Shown here: piece by piece, positions 11,601 to 24,058 of the stretch
Numbering within the stretch: the first letter of the stretch is position 1
Layout of the letters: every line of letters starts with the position of its first letter
Assembly (NCBI GenBank): GCA_001695595.3
Contig: MBPM02000038.1
Span: 124,001 to 188,000, forward strand
Direction of reading: 5' to 3'
Length of the DNA: 64,000 nt
Source: Plasmopara viticola
Taxonomy: Eukaryota > Oomycota > Peronosporomycetes > Peronosporales > Peronosporaceae
The notes under the pieces: generated by a model
What the model was told of the DNA's origin: nothing
What the model saw: the letters and a program-made list of their open reading frames with translations, nothing else
The model's database searches: none
Made by a program: the position numbers and the translations under genes

Positions 11601-12958
11601 TCAACGAGATCATTGACAACACTCAAAAATTATTTTTATCGCATACCCGCTCTGTTTTTGTGTAGCTATATTACTGCTCTTCTATAGTATTGTACTGCTT
11701 CGTTTGTCTTGCAGATCGTTTACGAAGCCTGTCTACGTTTCTTTAAAGGAGTTGTACGCGAAACAGGGAAGCAACACGACTCAGGAAAGCCCTGCTGCGC
11801 AAATTCGGGCGGCTGGCATCTGTAGTTTGCTCAGTAGAAGTACAGGACTTATGCTTAAATACTGAAAAAAAAATAGTTGCCAAGGACAACAAACGGTTTT
11901 CTAATTTCGAGATCCTTAGTCCTGCTCATTAGCTAGTCAACCGAAACGCTTTGCGATCGTTGCTTTCTGTTTAAGCATCAGCTTACCTATACTGGTTAAT
12001 CACAATTGTTTGCCAGCGCATGACATTTTCAACGTGCCCGACATGATACAAGTTTTATTACCTCGTATATTTGCATGAGCAAACAGCGATCAAGCGCTGC
12101 TGATATCTCTTTTGAGGGCTGCCGAGCACTTTAAGGCAAATTTAACCAAGGTGCATCAACACAAATTCTTCTGAATAAAGGATTTTACCTCAGAAGAGTT
12201 ATTTTACCCCGTTCCTGTTCAGAGCCACCTCTCAGTGTGCGGGTACTGATGGCGACCATTCAAAGCATTTCAACGCAACGATGGCGGGCTGTAATCAAAT
12301 CATGTGCCCTCCCAATACCGCAATAGAAGTAGTGGGTGTTTCTCTGAACAGCACGGTTAAAGCTCAAGAAAACGATTCATCAAACCTACATGCATCACCA
12401 CTGAGTGCCCGGAGATCGTAGAATCGCCCAATACTAAATTACGTAAGACTGAGCCTATCTAGAGCTGCACTCCTTCTTTAAAAGCGATGTAGATCGTCTC
12501 TTCCATCGTTTGGTCTGCACTTTGAGGGATTGCCTGTTAGGCAAGCCTACCACTTATATACACAGTCGCCAAGTTTTGTTCGAGGAGTGGCGCCCCAGTA
12601 AAGAAGTTTCTTAGTTCTCCCAGTTCTTAGATATGTACATGAAGCTCACTCTTTGCCTAGTTGCTAGAAAGGCAGTGGGAATGCTGGCAGATTTTTTGGT
12701 TTGCATGTATCTATTTCAGACCCAAAAATTCCAGTTAAAGTGGCTTCAAGGATAGGTACACAGCTTTATGCTGCGCATCTCAGGTCATAAAGTGCGAGAA
12801 CCAAATATACCTACTCTTCTATTGACATAACCACTTCAAAAAGCCATTTTTCATTTTTTTGAATCTGTAGAGTAGAGAAGGTCCTCATCATATCGGAAAG
12901 TCACTTTTTACATGAAAGCTTGTATTGACTCATTTAAATTGCGGCCTGGAGCTTGTTA
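8671..12958. other. gene desert
   Basis: About 4.3 kb with no convincing coding signal on either strand. Two small back-to-back hairpins occur at 9288-9331 (listed separately). Otherwise stops are dense in every frame and I see no RNA gene or intact repeat. Confidence 0.4.
9288..9331. repeat. two adjacent perfect hairpins
   Basis: The first has 8-bp arms (ATGCCTCA, 9288-9295 with 9302-9309). One base later a second has 9-bp arms (CGATCTCCT, 9311-9319 with 9323-9331) and a 3-base loop. Function unknown; no gene adjoins them. Confidence 0.5.
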
Positions 12959-13022
12959 TGATTTATCTCAGTATCGTCGTTTTTCTGTCGTGATTTATCT
13001 CAGTATCGTCGTTTTTCTGTCG
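12959..13022. repeat. 32-bp direct repeat, two perfect copies
   Basis: Units 12959-12990 and 12991-13022 are identical and adjoin exactly, which points to a recent tandem duplication. It lies about 400 bp beyond the 3' end of the ubiquitin-like/Tudor-knot gene. Confidence 0.9.
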
Positions 13023-13421
13023 TGCTGCAGTAAACTTTGAGCTTAAGCTTAGTGTAGCTCGACGAAAAAAGATAGCTTAGCAGCTCAGATTATACTTTAA
13101 CTTTCCCATAACTATACTCTGCGCTTACGGGCATGGGTACACTCAATGCTTGGTATCGCGTCAAGTTGTGTTTGCACGATTGTTCGGTGTGCGACACCAC
13201 GGATACACAACTTTGTGTCGGTCATAAAAGCGAGTGTCAAATAGATAAAATTTGCTGTGCCGCGCAAATTTACTGAAATTAGTGACTTTTTTTGAGAAAG
13301 CTGCGGTTATGTATACCACGTAAGCTAAAGATACTGGGTATCGTGATTTTTAGCAGCCAAAAAAAAGGATGAATACACTTTTGACCTCCACTTTTACCAA
13401 ACGAAACAAATAAAGTGCTCT

Positions 13422-15758
13422 TCAGTCTACTTCGTCCAAATCCAGCTCCTCGTCGATACTGCTGTCGCTCGGACTACTTAGAGAATGTCTTATCGAGGAA
13501 CGGACGAAAGGGGATACGGGTGGAGTGGACAAACCAGACGAAGAGGAGATTGAAACGGGCGAGTCCGATCCAAAAGGCAGCGAAAAGCTCGGTCCTCGAG
13601 TGCTTGCATCAAGTGGGGAACTGTTGCTCCCTTCATTATGGACAAAGTTTCGTACACCACTCAAAGTGCGCCGCATCACTTCCAAAAACGTTGGCAAACC
13701 TAACGAACTCGACGTCGACGACTCCGCAGAAGCCGACGACGTTCGTCCATTGACGCTTCCGTGGTCATGATCGCTTCCAAGAATATAGCTCTCCTCAACT
13801 GCTCGCAGTCGTTCTTCTGCCGCAGCGACTTCTGGAATCACGCCAATGGTATCACTTGAAAGTCGTGGACTGTTTCCAGATCGAGGAGTGCGCGGCGACA
13901 CAATCTGTCTCGACGGCGAAGGTGGACGATACCCCAATCGACTTCCTGGCGTCGCATCGGATTGATTTGACTCGTCATCACTATCATTTTCGCCATCGTT
14001 GCGACGAAAAGGCGATTCAAAAAAATCATTTGACAAAAAATTGTCTAAATCCTGAGCCACCGCTCGCTGCTGACTCGACTCGGAATGACGATAGGCTCCC
14101 AACAAAGGGACACGACTGTGATCAGTTTCGTCTTCAATGGTTCGAATGTCTTCTAAAGAGAAAGGAGAGCGTCCAATCGTCGACGTGGATGGCGTTAAAT
14201 TCCGTTGGCGTGCCCCTTCGTCGCTATTGCTCGTGTTGTTGCTGCTTCCGGCCAAAGAAGCAAAACTCGACAATGAGGCCGGGGCAACAATGGCGTGGAT
14301 ATGCACATCAATGCTTCGTCTCGGCTGAGTAAGCTCACTTGCTGTGTTTGGCGACGAGGCAATTAAATCACGGACTAAAAGCGCATTGTCTTGCACGTCC
14401 AACGAGGTTGACTCGGTTGCAGTCGGTAGCTGCGTGGACTCTCCATTTTCGCGACGCAACGTCGCAGTGTGGCGGTCTCGTTGACGCTGCGATGAGCCTT
14501 GCAGCTCTGGACGCAGCAAAGGATCAAAGTGGCCTGCGGAATCCATCAACAAGCGTCCAAATCGATCAAATAAAGGTGCCACTAAGTGAGCTACTTCCGA
14601 CACTTCACTGTCTCTAGCTCCCAGTGTTATTTCTGCACTTGACACAGAATCGACCAGGTTTTGTCGCAAATCTTCTTCACACAACTCCGCTAATCGGTCA
14701 ATATGTGGCATCATTTCACCCATGACGTTTCGCACATTGATAATCAATTGTCGCACATCATTGTCACCAACCCGAGGCGCACTGGGCACTCTTGTCGTTG
14801 GTGTCGGAGACATTTGGGGCCCATTTCGTGGGTGAAGAGTGCGCGTGCGAAAGGTAGAAATGCGATCAGAGTCGACCTCAATCCATTCGTCCCATCTTGT
14901 GGGCCAGCCGTGGTAATGAATCAAAACTTTGCCGTCAGCAATGGCCATCACTGTCGACTCGAGCCACTGATTGACCGTATCCTTGACGTCCAGCCATTGA
15001 CCTACGAAGAATTGACGCCGGCTCCGTCGACTCGTGATCTCAATCTGTGATTGCTGCTCAACGCGCTCATTACTTTCGTCCAACTGCTGCTCGCTCTGTC
15101 CTTCGCGCTCGCTCATTGCCGTCGACAACACCGTCCGCATAGTTAAAATACCCTGAGTCATGGGCTCCAGATCAACATCTAGTATGGCACTTTCGTGTCT
15201 CGAGCCATCCGAGCTGCTAAGACCCATACCATCGGTCGTCTCCTGTGGAGTCTCAGCCGCGTTGCCAAGAATTTCGCGCAGGAGCGGCAGCGGCGGGGAA
15301 GCTGTCGTCGTTGCGGCTGTTCGTCGAAGGGCCGAGCGTAGATTTACCAAATTCCAAGCCGGGCCATTTACTTCACGTGGCCGGGCGTGCGTCTGTGTTG
15401 TACTAGTCGTAGCCAAAGTACTGGCAGGTGGCTTCGCCACCAGGTGTACTGTATGACCGTCCTGTAGATCGTACGTAGCCAGTGCAGCCCCATCCTTTAG
15501 CAGCTTGCCACGATAGATAAGGCGCTGTCTTGAAGCCGGCACGGCTGTGGCCAGCGCCACCTTGGCCCGAAAGTCAGCGACCGACATGGACGACGCAGCT
15601 TCCACGTCAAACACGCGCTCGTCTAACGTCTTGAGTCGTAAATGCAGCGCATTGCCAGCAAATACAGGTGTCTGTAACTCTGTGGTGTCTTGAGGTGAGT
15701 CTGGCGGCGTCTGAATGATTGACAGAGGCGACGAGGCTACCGGCGCGTCGTCGGCCAT
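13422..15758 (-). CDS. ubiquitin-like domain and Tudor-knot (chromo-barrel) protein
   Basis: Intronless, 778 residues from the first ATG of the frame at 15758; the frame stays open a few codons upstream but without ATG. Residues 37-109 form a ubiquitin-like domain, with the hallmark QRLIYRGKLLKDG (78-90) and a DGHTVHLV strand. Residues 252-305 look like a Tudor-knot/chromo-barrel domain: WLDVKDTVNQW, then IHYHGWPTRWDEWIEV, close to the pattern in MOF/Tip60/MSL3-type proteins (HYxGWxxRxDEW). The remaining 470 residues are serine- and acid-rich, mostly disordered, ending in an acidic tail. A short helical patch (about 340-380) may be a further small domain. Likely role: a nuclear or proteostasis adaptor combining a ubiquitin-like module with a chromatin-reader fold; substrate and partners unknown. 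It stands alone, with no near neighbour. Confidence 0.85.
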   Translation of the reverse strand: MADDAPVASSPLSIIQTPPDSPQDTTELQTPVFAGNALHLRLKTLDERVFDVEAASSMSVADFRAKVALATAVPASRQRLIYRGKLLKDGAALATYDLQDGHTVHLVAKPPASTLATTSTTQTHARPREVNGPAWNLVNLRSALRRTAATTTASPPLPLLREILGNAAETPQETTDGMGLSSSDGSRHESAILDVDLEPMTQGILTMRTVLSTAMSEREGQSEQQLDESNERVEQQSQIEITSRRSRRQFFVGQWLDVKDTVNQWLESTVMAIADGKVLIHYHGWPTRWDEWIEVDSDRISTFRTRTLHPRNGPQMSPTPTTRVPSAPRVGDNDVRQLIINVRNVMGEMMPHIDRLAELCEEDLRQNLVDSVSSAEITLGARDSEVSEVAHLVAPLFDRFGRLLMDSAGHFDPLLRPELQGSSQRQRDRHTATLRRENGESTQLPTATESTSLDVQDNALLVRDLIASSPNTASELTQPRRSIDVHIHAIVAPASLSSFASLAGSSNNTSNSDEGARQRNLTPSTSTIGRSPFSLEDIRTIEDETDHSRVPLLGAYRHSESSQQRAVAQDLDNFLSNDFFESPFRRNDGENDSDDESNQSDATPGSRLGYRPPSPSRQIVSPRTPRSGNSPRLSSDTIGVIPEVAAAEERLRAVEESYILGSDHDHGSVNGRTSSASAESSTSSSLGLPTFLEVMRRTLSGVRNFVHNEGSNSSPLDASTRGPSFSLPFGSDSPVSISSSSGLSTPPVSPFVRSSIRHSLSSPSDSSIDEELDLDEVD

Positions 15759-15776
15759 ACTGCGCTTTGTACTCAA

Positions 15777-16733
15777 TAAGAAGCCCTTTTCCTAGCGAAC
15801 TTGCTCTAAAAAAATCTTATCATTTAATACTTTAATTTTACTCAAATTGCAGTAATTGTCGGGTGGAAATTATCTTGATGTACCCAATTTGGTCATTTTG
15901 ACGAAAAAGTCATAAGACTGGTCTAAGTCCTTTTCTCTTCTTAATACTGTATTAAAATGATTTTTTTTTGCCCAGACGATCAAGTAATTATATCGAATAA
16001 AGTTTTTTTCCAATAAAACGAGTTATAATTCGTTTAGTCGTGATACCGAATGTACTCCTAAAATGAGCAGTAATTTTTTTAACTTGCTACCAATTCGTTT
16101 GGTTGCCCAACAAACGACGATATCGGGCAATGTGCCGTTCATATGCCACGTCGTCATGTATCGCTCATCTTCGGACGCCTTTAATTAATCCACACACCGA
16201 CAACATCTATTCAAATAATACTGTCCGAACTATGATGTTTTCTTGTCATTCAAACAAGAAAGTACGATGCCCACAAGATGCCTCCAGCTCACTATAAGCA
16301 ATCTCTGTAACGCCGTAATAGCCAATTTGGTAATTTTTTAAGCAGTGAAATTTACCACCTGTACATTGTTAATTAGTTGTAGAGATCAAAGCTCTATAAG
16401 CATTGCAACGGGTGTGAAAAGAAAGCACTAGCCAAGTGCTGAGCCCACCGTATCACTTCTGTCATGCTTTTATTTAGGCATACTAATTAAAAGATGAAGC
16501 TTCCAGAAAGTCATTATGGCTATATAGTAAATGCTTTGATTATGGTGAGTAACATCGCATCATCCCCGCAGAATAATCCCTAGTTTTAAGATATGTAGCT
16601 TTTGCAGTTTGCTTGAATAATTGTTTCATCGAATTTTACTGAACATAAAGAACACTTAACGTCCAGAATCGGCACAGAATTTTTCCAAATTCTTGTCAAG
16701 AGACTCGGCATATGCACGTCTTTTTTCGCGAAC
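15777..16733. other. non-coding, AT-rich
   Basis: Upstream region of the ubiquitin-like/Tudor-knot gene, then AT-rich DNA with homopolymer T runs. No gene, repeat or RNA was recognised up to the LINE derivative. Confidence 0.4.
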
Positions 16734-17036
16734 TGGTCATCTACCTTATGCTCGCGCGCTTCGGGCAGGTGCTCTCGGGCATCTGCAGGTCTCTAACGAG
16801 TCTCACCCTCGACGCGACGGTCTCCAGCATCGGGCGCCACCTGGGCTCTTACCAAGTCAGAGCTAAGCAAAATAATGGAAGACCCTCACGACCTCGGTAC
16901 TGACTGCACTGCCCGCCGAACGAGACCCGACGTATGCGGACACCACTCTATGCCGTGGACTAGCCAGACTGAGCCTAGCACGTGCATAACTTGGCAACGC
17001 GATAACGTAATACATTACATTACATGGTCATCTACC
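16734..17036 (+). mobile_element. short LINE-derived non-autonomous element, copy A, with target duplication
   Basis: The element is 16746-17024 (279 bp). It is flanked by 12-bp direct copies of TGGTCATCTACC at 16734-16745 and 17025-17036, a clear target-site duplication. It consists of part of the 5' leader of the LINE seen at 33585-34746, a patch of about 32 bp from its reverse transcriptase region, and its last 150 bp or so, ending in a short TTACA-type repeat tail rather than poly(A). The same two internal junctions occur in the copy at about 52951-53277, so this is a copied family, not a one-off deletion. It is 5'-truncated relative to that copy and encodes no protein. Confidence 0.85.
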
Positions 17037-19420
17037 CTTTGTAAATCATCACCTATTTTGATCACTTCTGTATATCACCTAGACGACGCCATTTTTGTGC
17101 ATCACCTCCAAAAACCACCTCTTTCTCCCCCATCAATGATTCTGTTTATTACCCTTTCGCAATACTTTAACCGCCTTTTACACAAGCGTGCAATATTCTT
17201 GAAGAAGCTACGGCTTCGGTGCGGCAGCATGCTTGTCAAGGGAAGTATGAGATAGCGTCAAAGCGCGTTAGGGAGGTGGGTAACAACGTGGCGAGAATGA
17301 TTGAGACTTTGGATTTGCTGTGTGCTCATGCTTGCACCTTTGTGACCACAGTCGCTCCTACACGTCACCCAATCTTGCGCACCAAGGCTTTTACAAGTCA
17401 TGTTCCTACCCCTGTTTTGCATACAGCATCTTTGTAAATACCTAAGCAGGCTTCGCTAGCAATCAAAACAGATCTGCAAGGCATTAAGAAATACAATTTT
17501 TCAAGAGGGCAGTAACACAGGTCCACAAAAACCGAGCGGGAATGCGGTAACAATCTAGTCTTCGGGCATCACATGCGATCTAACCGACATAGAGACCTTA
17601 TCGTTAATAAACGGGATAATTGAAACTTTCCTTAACACCAGTGCTACGGTAAAAATGCAATAATTGGAGGTAATGTCAGGGTACTAGAGCTTCTATATCT
17701 AAACAACCTCACGACAACTGATTTTGGCCGTCAGAGTTGGATAATCTGAAATCATCAGAGGTGGTGCTTGTTAAGATATAATCCTTGCTTAAGGATATAA
17801 ATACATCCTCCTTTTGGACAAAGATGCCTTCCATCAGCCTTATAGTCGGCGTACATCGCGCTGAGGCCCAAAGGTTATAAAAGAACAAAAGATATATTAT
17901 AACATGTATCAAAAGTATGTTTACACGTGGTGTCCAGAGACCCAGTATCAATAGTTTCACTGAGTAGAGGTGTGAGGGGTGCAATTGGCATCGTATCAGG
18001 CACAGACTTGTGTGTCAATAAAACTTTCAGGAGAGCAATGTGAGCTTATTCATGCCCTTTTGAAGAAGAAGCAAAAAATGTGTGGAGCAGGAGTCGAAAT
18101 TTCGTCATCCATGAAAACTTTACTTTGAGTATATGAAAGCTCATACATAAGCGTAGGAGGTGAGGCAAGTTAAGGTGTCAGCTCACGCAAACATTTTCGT
18201 CGCAAAGCCTGGGCTCTATCCCTTGGCAGTCCACGAAGATATGATGACACTAGTAGATTTCAATTAGAGCTATAGAGCTCTGTTGGCAAAGTCATTTAGA
18301 AACGCTCTTTTGGAGTTGTTGATAGTAGAAACGTCAGTAACTAAACTGCGCGTAGATACGGCTCGAACGAGGGCGTTTCGTAATTACCGGACCTCTTCTA
18401 AAAAGCCGTGAAAGAGGCATTGGATACCGAATCAAATTTACAGTCCGCACGAAAAAAGAGAAGCTCAAAAATCTTGGGATTATTGGACAACCAGCTTCCT
18501 TAGGCCCTTGCTATACAAAGACCTTGAGTATCAAACGAGCCAAGCTTCAGGGGACCAAGGACGGTTAATACCAAGCTTTCCTCTTACTTGCCGCAGAGTA
18601 GCTAATTGTAGGCTGGCCTGGAAAAGAACAATTGTGTCAAGCCTACAAGACTGAAGGTCGACGGGGCTTAGCCCCAAAACTCTATGTTCTATGCACTAAA
18701 AGCGTGCTTAGTTTTAGTATAACAATAATTGTCCATGTCAACTGAGAGTCTTTAGAAATTTGTTCGACGCCTCAGTTTCAAACGAAGCCGGCTGTATGCT
18801 ACAAGCACATCAACGTGGCATTGTCTCTGCTCTTTAACGGACATGAGCGGGCACTGTACCTAGGATTTTGGTGGACCTAAGTGTGAAGCTCTGCGACACT
18901 GAAACAGTCAAACGCTGTTCGTTATGGATCTATGACCTATCGTTTGTCTTGAGCGTCATAATTTCAAGTGGACTGGAAGTCCATAGAAAACATCATTTGC
19001 TGCGTGCCGATGACAGCATTATGATTCGTAATCCAAGCGAGGTCCTACTACGGAACATTGAGTAACACGTCATTTACTGAGATACGCGTACTATATCAAA
19101 ACCATAATGCAGTTGTAATTAACTGTAGATTAAGCCGTTAAATGCAAGGTCACACAAAAAACGCGTCGTAGCACGTAGCTACTGAGATATGCTCTTTGTG
19201 GACAGCTTGGTGACACAGTTGGACTAGGGCCAAGGCAGTTGGATAAGTGCGTCTTTCTATGCGTGTAGAGCGGGGCATAGCTCACTGATTGGTGTCTTTG
19301 ATAAGAACGACCTCTCAATAGACGTCGATATAGTTGTTGCATTGTTGTACCGATCAGAGTCACTTGACAATTGGTTTGAACGAGGGAAGACATATATTCT
19401 GGGGCGCCCACTGTTGGTGG

Positions 19421-19508
19421 ACTAAGTTGTACATGTGTGTCTCCACATACGTGAGATCGTGCTGACTTAATTGTACAAGTGTGTCTCCACATATGTGAGA
19501 TCGTGCTG
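19421..19508. repeat. 44-bp tandem repeat, two diverged copies
   Basis: Units 19421-19464 and 19465-19508 align end to end with about five differences; both contain GTGTCTCCACATA. It lies within a minus-strand open frame of about 200 codons that I consider non-genic. Confidence 0.8.
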
Positions 19509-20849
19509 CAAAGTATGAGAATTTCGCCATACGAGACTGCACCATTGGTAAGCACTCCAGTGCCATTGCCTTGTATGGTTTCATTAGTACACAGTTTAAG
19601 GTCCTCAAGCCGAAAGTCTCGGCAGAAAGTGCTGATACTGTAATTTTGCTGACCGATTAGGCAAAATTGCTCGTTTTTTGGATGTGTCTGACATAATCGG
19701 CGATGTATATGCCATGCTCTTTTCTTCGAAGTGCTTGGCATAATGTTTGACTTGTCTGCAGCGAGCCATTTACACGCCGAAGGTAAGACAGTTTGTGCAA
19801 GTCTCGTTATCTAAGAGGCGTTGGATAGTGTGTGCGCAGATACGCCAAAGCATTAGGTCAGTATGCTCTCACTCGTTGAGCTCGTATTCAACATTGCTAA
19901 AAAAAATTAAAACACGCCACACGCACTTTTTGATAGAACCATATTGCGATTCAAACTTGATAGAGAAAATTAGCCGAGCATCTTGATACAATCAGCCCTT
20001 CCTACAATTCAAAGACTTGTGTCGAGAAGGCCAAGTGCCTTATTGTATAAGCGCGATAGAAGAAAAGTTCGGAACGAAAGGCAAGAAATAGTCAGGCGAT
20101 TATACACAAGATCTGACATTACCAAAGGCGATAAGGCCATCTGTAAATGCAATATGTGCTGCCTTATACATTAGAGGACAAATACGCTTTGTAAAACCAT
20201 CTTCGGCTGTAAGAATAGCATTAACACTTGAAGTTCTATAAATGTAAAGGCATTATTGTTCAAAGTAAACTTGCTCAAGTCAATTTACTTGGGCCAGATA
20301 AAAAAGAAAGTGTTGGCATTTTGCCATACGAAGGCTTGATCACTGGAGGTCATTTCATCCGTCGTACTGGATTGGAATCTAGGTACGGAGTGCCAAAATC
20401 CTTATGGAGAGGATCGTAAGTCAAGCACCGTGTTTGCGGTTGAGTACGGTCTTTCAATCTGCATTTAAGGCTTATCTTGCGTGTACAGTCAATATTTTAG
20501 ATGCTTTAGCTCGTCGACTGTTGAATTGCGCTCGTTGACACCGGCTGTAAGCGTCAAGGCAAAGATGCTAAAACATATTTCCCTAACGTATTTCGTGCAG
20601 CTACGGCGCCAGGGTCAAAAGTAGCATTGTGTAAGGCTGAAGGTAGCGATAGAGAGTTTAAAAACCCACTATGGAAAAGAACATAGACGTCGCTGAGCTT
20701 TATTGCTTATGAAGAGCAGCGTCTTCGACATTTTTACGCTCTTCATCGCTAGAAACGAAGGCGCTAGGTCCGCGAGGAGAGCTTATTGCCAAACACTACG
20801 AAAGAAGTGGTTTTAGAAGCTTGCTGCAAAGAACCAAAGGGCTAGGACA

Positions 20850-20985
20850 ACAATTCGTCGAAAACAACGACAAGTCTCCAGCTGAGCAAATTTGTACCCG
20901 AGATGTCGCCTAATTCGAACATGCTTTTGCAAAAGCTGTAACGAAGTGACCTCACCTAGTGCTTTTGTACCCATCAAGATTATCG
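20850..20985. repeat. old dispersed repeat, member 1
   Basis: Shares several blocks in the same order with 39270-39395: CGACAAGTC, CAGCTGAG, GAAGCTGT/AAAGCTGT, and GTGCTTTTGTACC. Probably two decayed copies of one mobile element; coding content is no longer readable. Confidence 0.5.
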
Positions 20986-23900
20986 TCCACAGCGTTTGAT
21001 TTACGTGCACAAATTCAAGTAACTACCGGGCACGGATTGCGTGGGGTGCTTAGCATGCTCGTTGCGTGACAGGATGGCTTGCGAGTGTCGGCTAAGAGTC
21101 TTAAAATATATTTTACTTTTTTCGAGCCGTGGTCACAGCAGCGTGAAAATGCAAATATGTGAATTTCGAGCGTGTAGAAGCACCTTCATCTCTCGACGCC
21201 GAGTATGGCTCCTTAGAAAGACTTGATATGATGGTAGAAAGACGTGCAGAGTCGCCATGAGGTCGCAGCACTCCTTGACCCCAATTTTTGTACAAGCCAC
21301 GCAAAGAGCGGCGCTTTTGGCGCGCAAAGCACATTAGTGTCTCTCGGTCTGCATCGCCCGAAAATTCTTTCGTACCTGATTCGTTTTGGAGAAGATGCAT
21401 GGACCTTAGGCTTGTTTTTTGTTGGATGATTCAACCATATAGTAGATCTTGTGTTACCTTTTTAATCACTTAGAATTATACCAGCTTTTTGTACAGAAAC
21501 TCGAATAGCAATAAAAAGAATTCATTTCTCTCCTATTCTTGTTTTTGGCGAAGTACAATCAATAGGCCGTAGCAAAAAAAACCAAATTGTTGGGTCAAAA
21601 GAATGACTTCTCGCTTAGGAAGATGAGCGGTGACTCCTGGTGCACGTACTTAATTTGCGCTTTAAGATTTTCCAAATTTTTTTAAAGATATAGACATCTG
21701 CCTAGGTGGGTATGACCAAAGCACATAAACACTATACAAGTAAATAAGAATCCAAAGTACCGTCTTTTGTACATGTCGATTTTCAATAACTGAATTAGTG
21801 AGTAGTCACTACGAGATCTAGGTTTCTGGTCTTTGTCTATACTTGAAGTATTATTGCAGATCCCTAGCTGCCTCACTCAAAGAGTCAAGATTGGTCTTGA
21901 AAGTAAGACTTGATGTAACTTTTATTGCGTGTTGAACGTTATACAGTTTGTCGACAATGCTCTCCACCTTTCATTGCTATCTCAAATAATAAATCGATTT
22001 TTAATGGACATGAAACAGTGTGAATACTGGCTCTTTTCAGCACTGCCCTTCTAATCGATGGTCAAAAGTTTAGATACCCGCTATGGTAATACCGCTAGTA
22101 AGTGCGACACACACTGTATTCGTGTAAACGGGCACCTCTTTTCTCATCGGGGTTTTAGACTTCTGGGTTTATGCAAATAGAAATTATTTCTCGAAAACTA
22201 TAGTGTCACTCCCCAAAAATCCTAATAATTGACGAACTTAACATTAAGTTCCGCGTCACATGACCCAAGTCGTTTGCTCACGACCACACCTAGTGCATTG
22301 TCGAATTAAATGTCGGTCAACGTTGCCAGAATTTGAGCAGATTTCACAATGTCTGAAAGACACAAGGCATCCCAGGATAAGCACGCTATACCGTCGTATG
22401 ACAATTTGTAGTGCTCGTTGAGCACCCCTACTTTATCCTTTTATCAATATGTGCAAGACCAAAGTCTTATGAGTGACTACGACCCTTCAACCTCGACATA
22501 AGAGGTGGGTGCTCCCTCAACATAGTTCATTTTTCCCTTCTGCTTTTGTGGCCCGTAAGTTGGCTATAAAGGCATGCTGTATTCGTCGCGCTCACCTCCG
22601 CAACACACTTGCAAGAATGTCGAAAATTCCGCTTCTGCCATTGACCTGTAATTTTCACTGCGCATCCCACAGACCTCTTGCCCGCTCTCCTACCAAACGG
22701 ATGTGGCTGATAAGCCAAAGCTCATCACGCTGCGCCTCGATGAGGCGCGAGCACACGAAATGAAGCCACAATGAAATAAATCTTTTTATGTTGAATCCTA
22801 GGTCTAGCCATAAACTTGCACCTGACAAGCCGATTAGGATCGCCCGATGATGGCTGATGAGAGCAATTATGCTCGCGTGTCTAAGAATGACGGATAGTTT
22901 TGAGCGCCAGGTACAAAATCACAAGAATTGATACCTTTTGTTGCGCTTCGTGAAAGGCTTAGAAAGGCGATGTATTAAGTGGAATTTTTGGTACTAATAC
23001 GCTCTGCCGATGACTTAGCGTCAGTAGTCAGCGAACTGTTGCTCTGCAATATATGCTCTGCAACTTCATGCTCCCGAGAGCACCGTTTTCGCAGCCGAGA
23101 CCAACGGTCCTCCAAAAGATCTCCGCTCGTGCCGTAGCGTTTCCTTTACCCTTTTGCCAGTGGTGTGATTATTGACGACGCAGATCAACATGTCAAAGAC
23201 ACCAACGCAATTTTCTCCAAGTAGGCTCTTGAACTTTTATAAATTTTTCAGAGCAGGTGTTTTTTTAATAGTGGACTTGACCGCGGCGACGGCATCGCGC
23301 AAGAACGACGTCCACGTGATATCTGTGCTCGCCCTCTGTATCATAGTCAGATGATAGGGACGTCAATCCACCATCATGCGATGCACTATGTGCCCTTCGC
23401 TACGATATCGCTTAAGATCGAAGTCTGGTGGGCGCTAACCGACAGCGGCAAATTGTAATTGGAATGCACTGAGTATTGCAGGTCTTGAAGCTCCAGGTCT
23501 ATTCCCAACTGTCGAGCTCAAATTTACAACTCGCGCCTCTCCGGACAATAACCGTGGCACTCCGTGCCCACTTTTCAGTCCTGATACTACTGATGTGTCG
23601 GTCTACCATGTCTGTGCCCGCATATGATCCATTGTCAACGCTTCCACCTTCGTGTGGCCCAAGAAACAAGACTGCTCAAGTAAGCTCACATACAACACCG
23701 AGTCCTAAAAAAATATATGTTACTTATGACCTTAAATCGTAATAGAAAACCTATTGAAAGGCATGTGTTTTTCATCTATATACACCAGAGAATATAAAGC
23801 AGATGTCTCACTTTGCATAATCGGATTCAATACAAGTGGGGATTTTGGCGGCCTCCATCGTTTCAAGGCTCCGCCTCAGCTTCAAAAGCTCTACTATCCG

Positions 23901-24058
23901 ACAGCCTTATCTTTTCAGAATAGTACTAAGAAGATATCAAAGGTCGTGTGTTTTACGTAACGAATCCACGAGCCAGCCATTCGCCAGTCTATTTCTATCA
24001 TATCCCGTCGTACCGTACCCCCCCCTTTTTACCAAACCAAGACATTGGTTACAGGACC

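Larger units (their letters stand above)
17037..24058. other. gene desert with decayed repeats
   Basis: Seven kilobases without a supportable gene. Short open frames are present but share no recognisable motif and have no codon bias that I can see. A 44-bp tandem repeat occurs at 19421-19508. A segment near 20850-20985 resembles one near 39270-39395 and marks an old dispersed repeat. The last 100 bp carry the leader of the W2-domain gene. Confidence 0.4.

Noticed and set aside
19130..19741. 203-codon minus-strand frame
   Set aside because: It runs through a 44-bp tandem repeat, matches no family, and its Cys/His/Ser-rich composition is that of random DNA translated.
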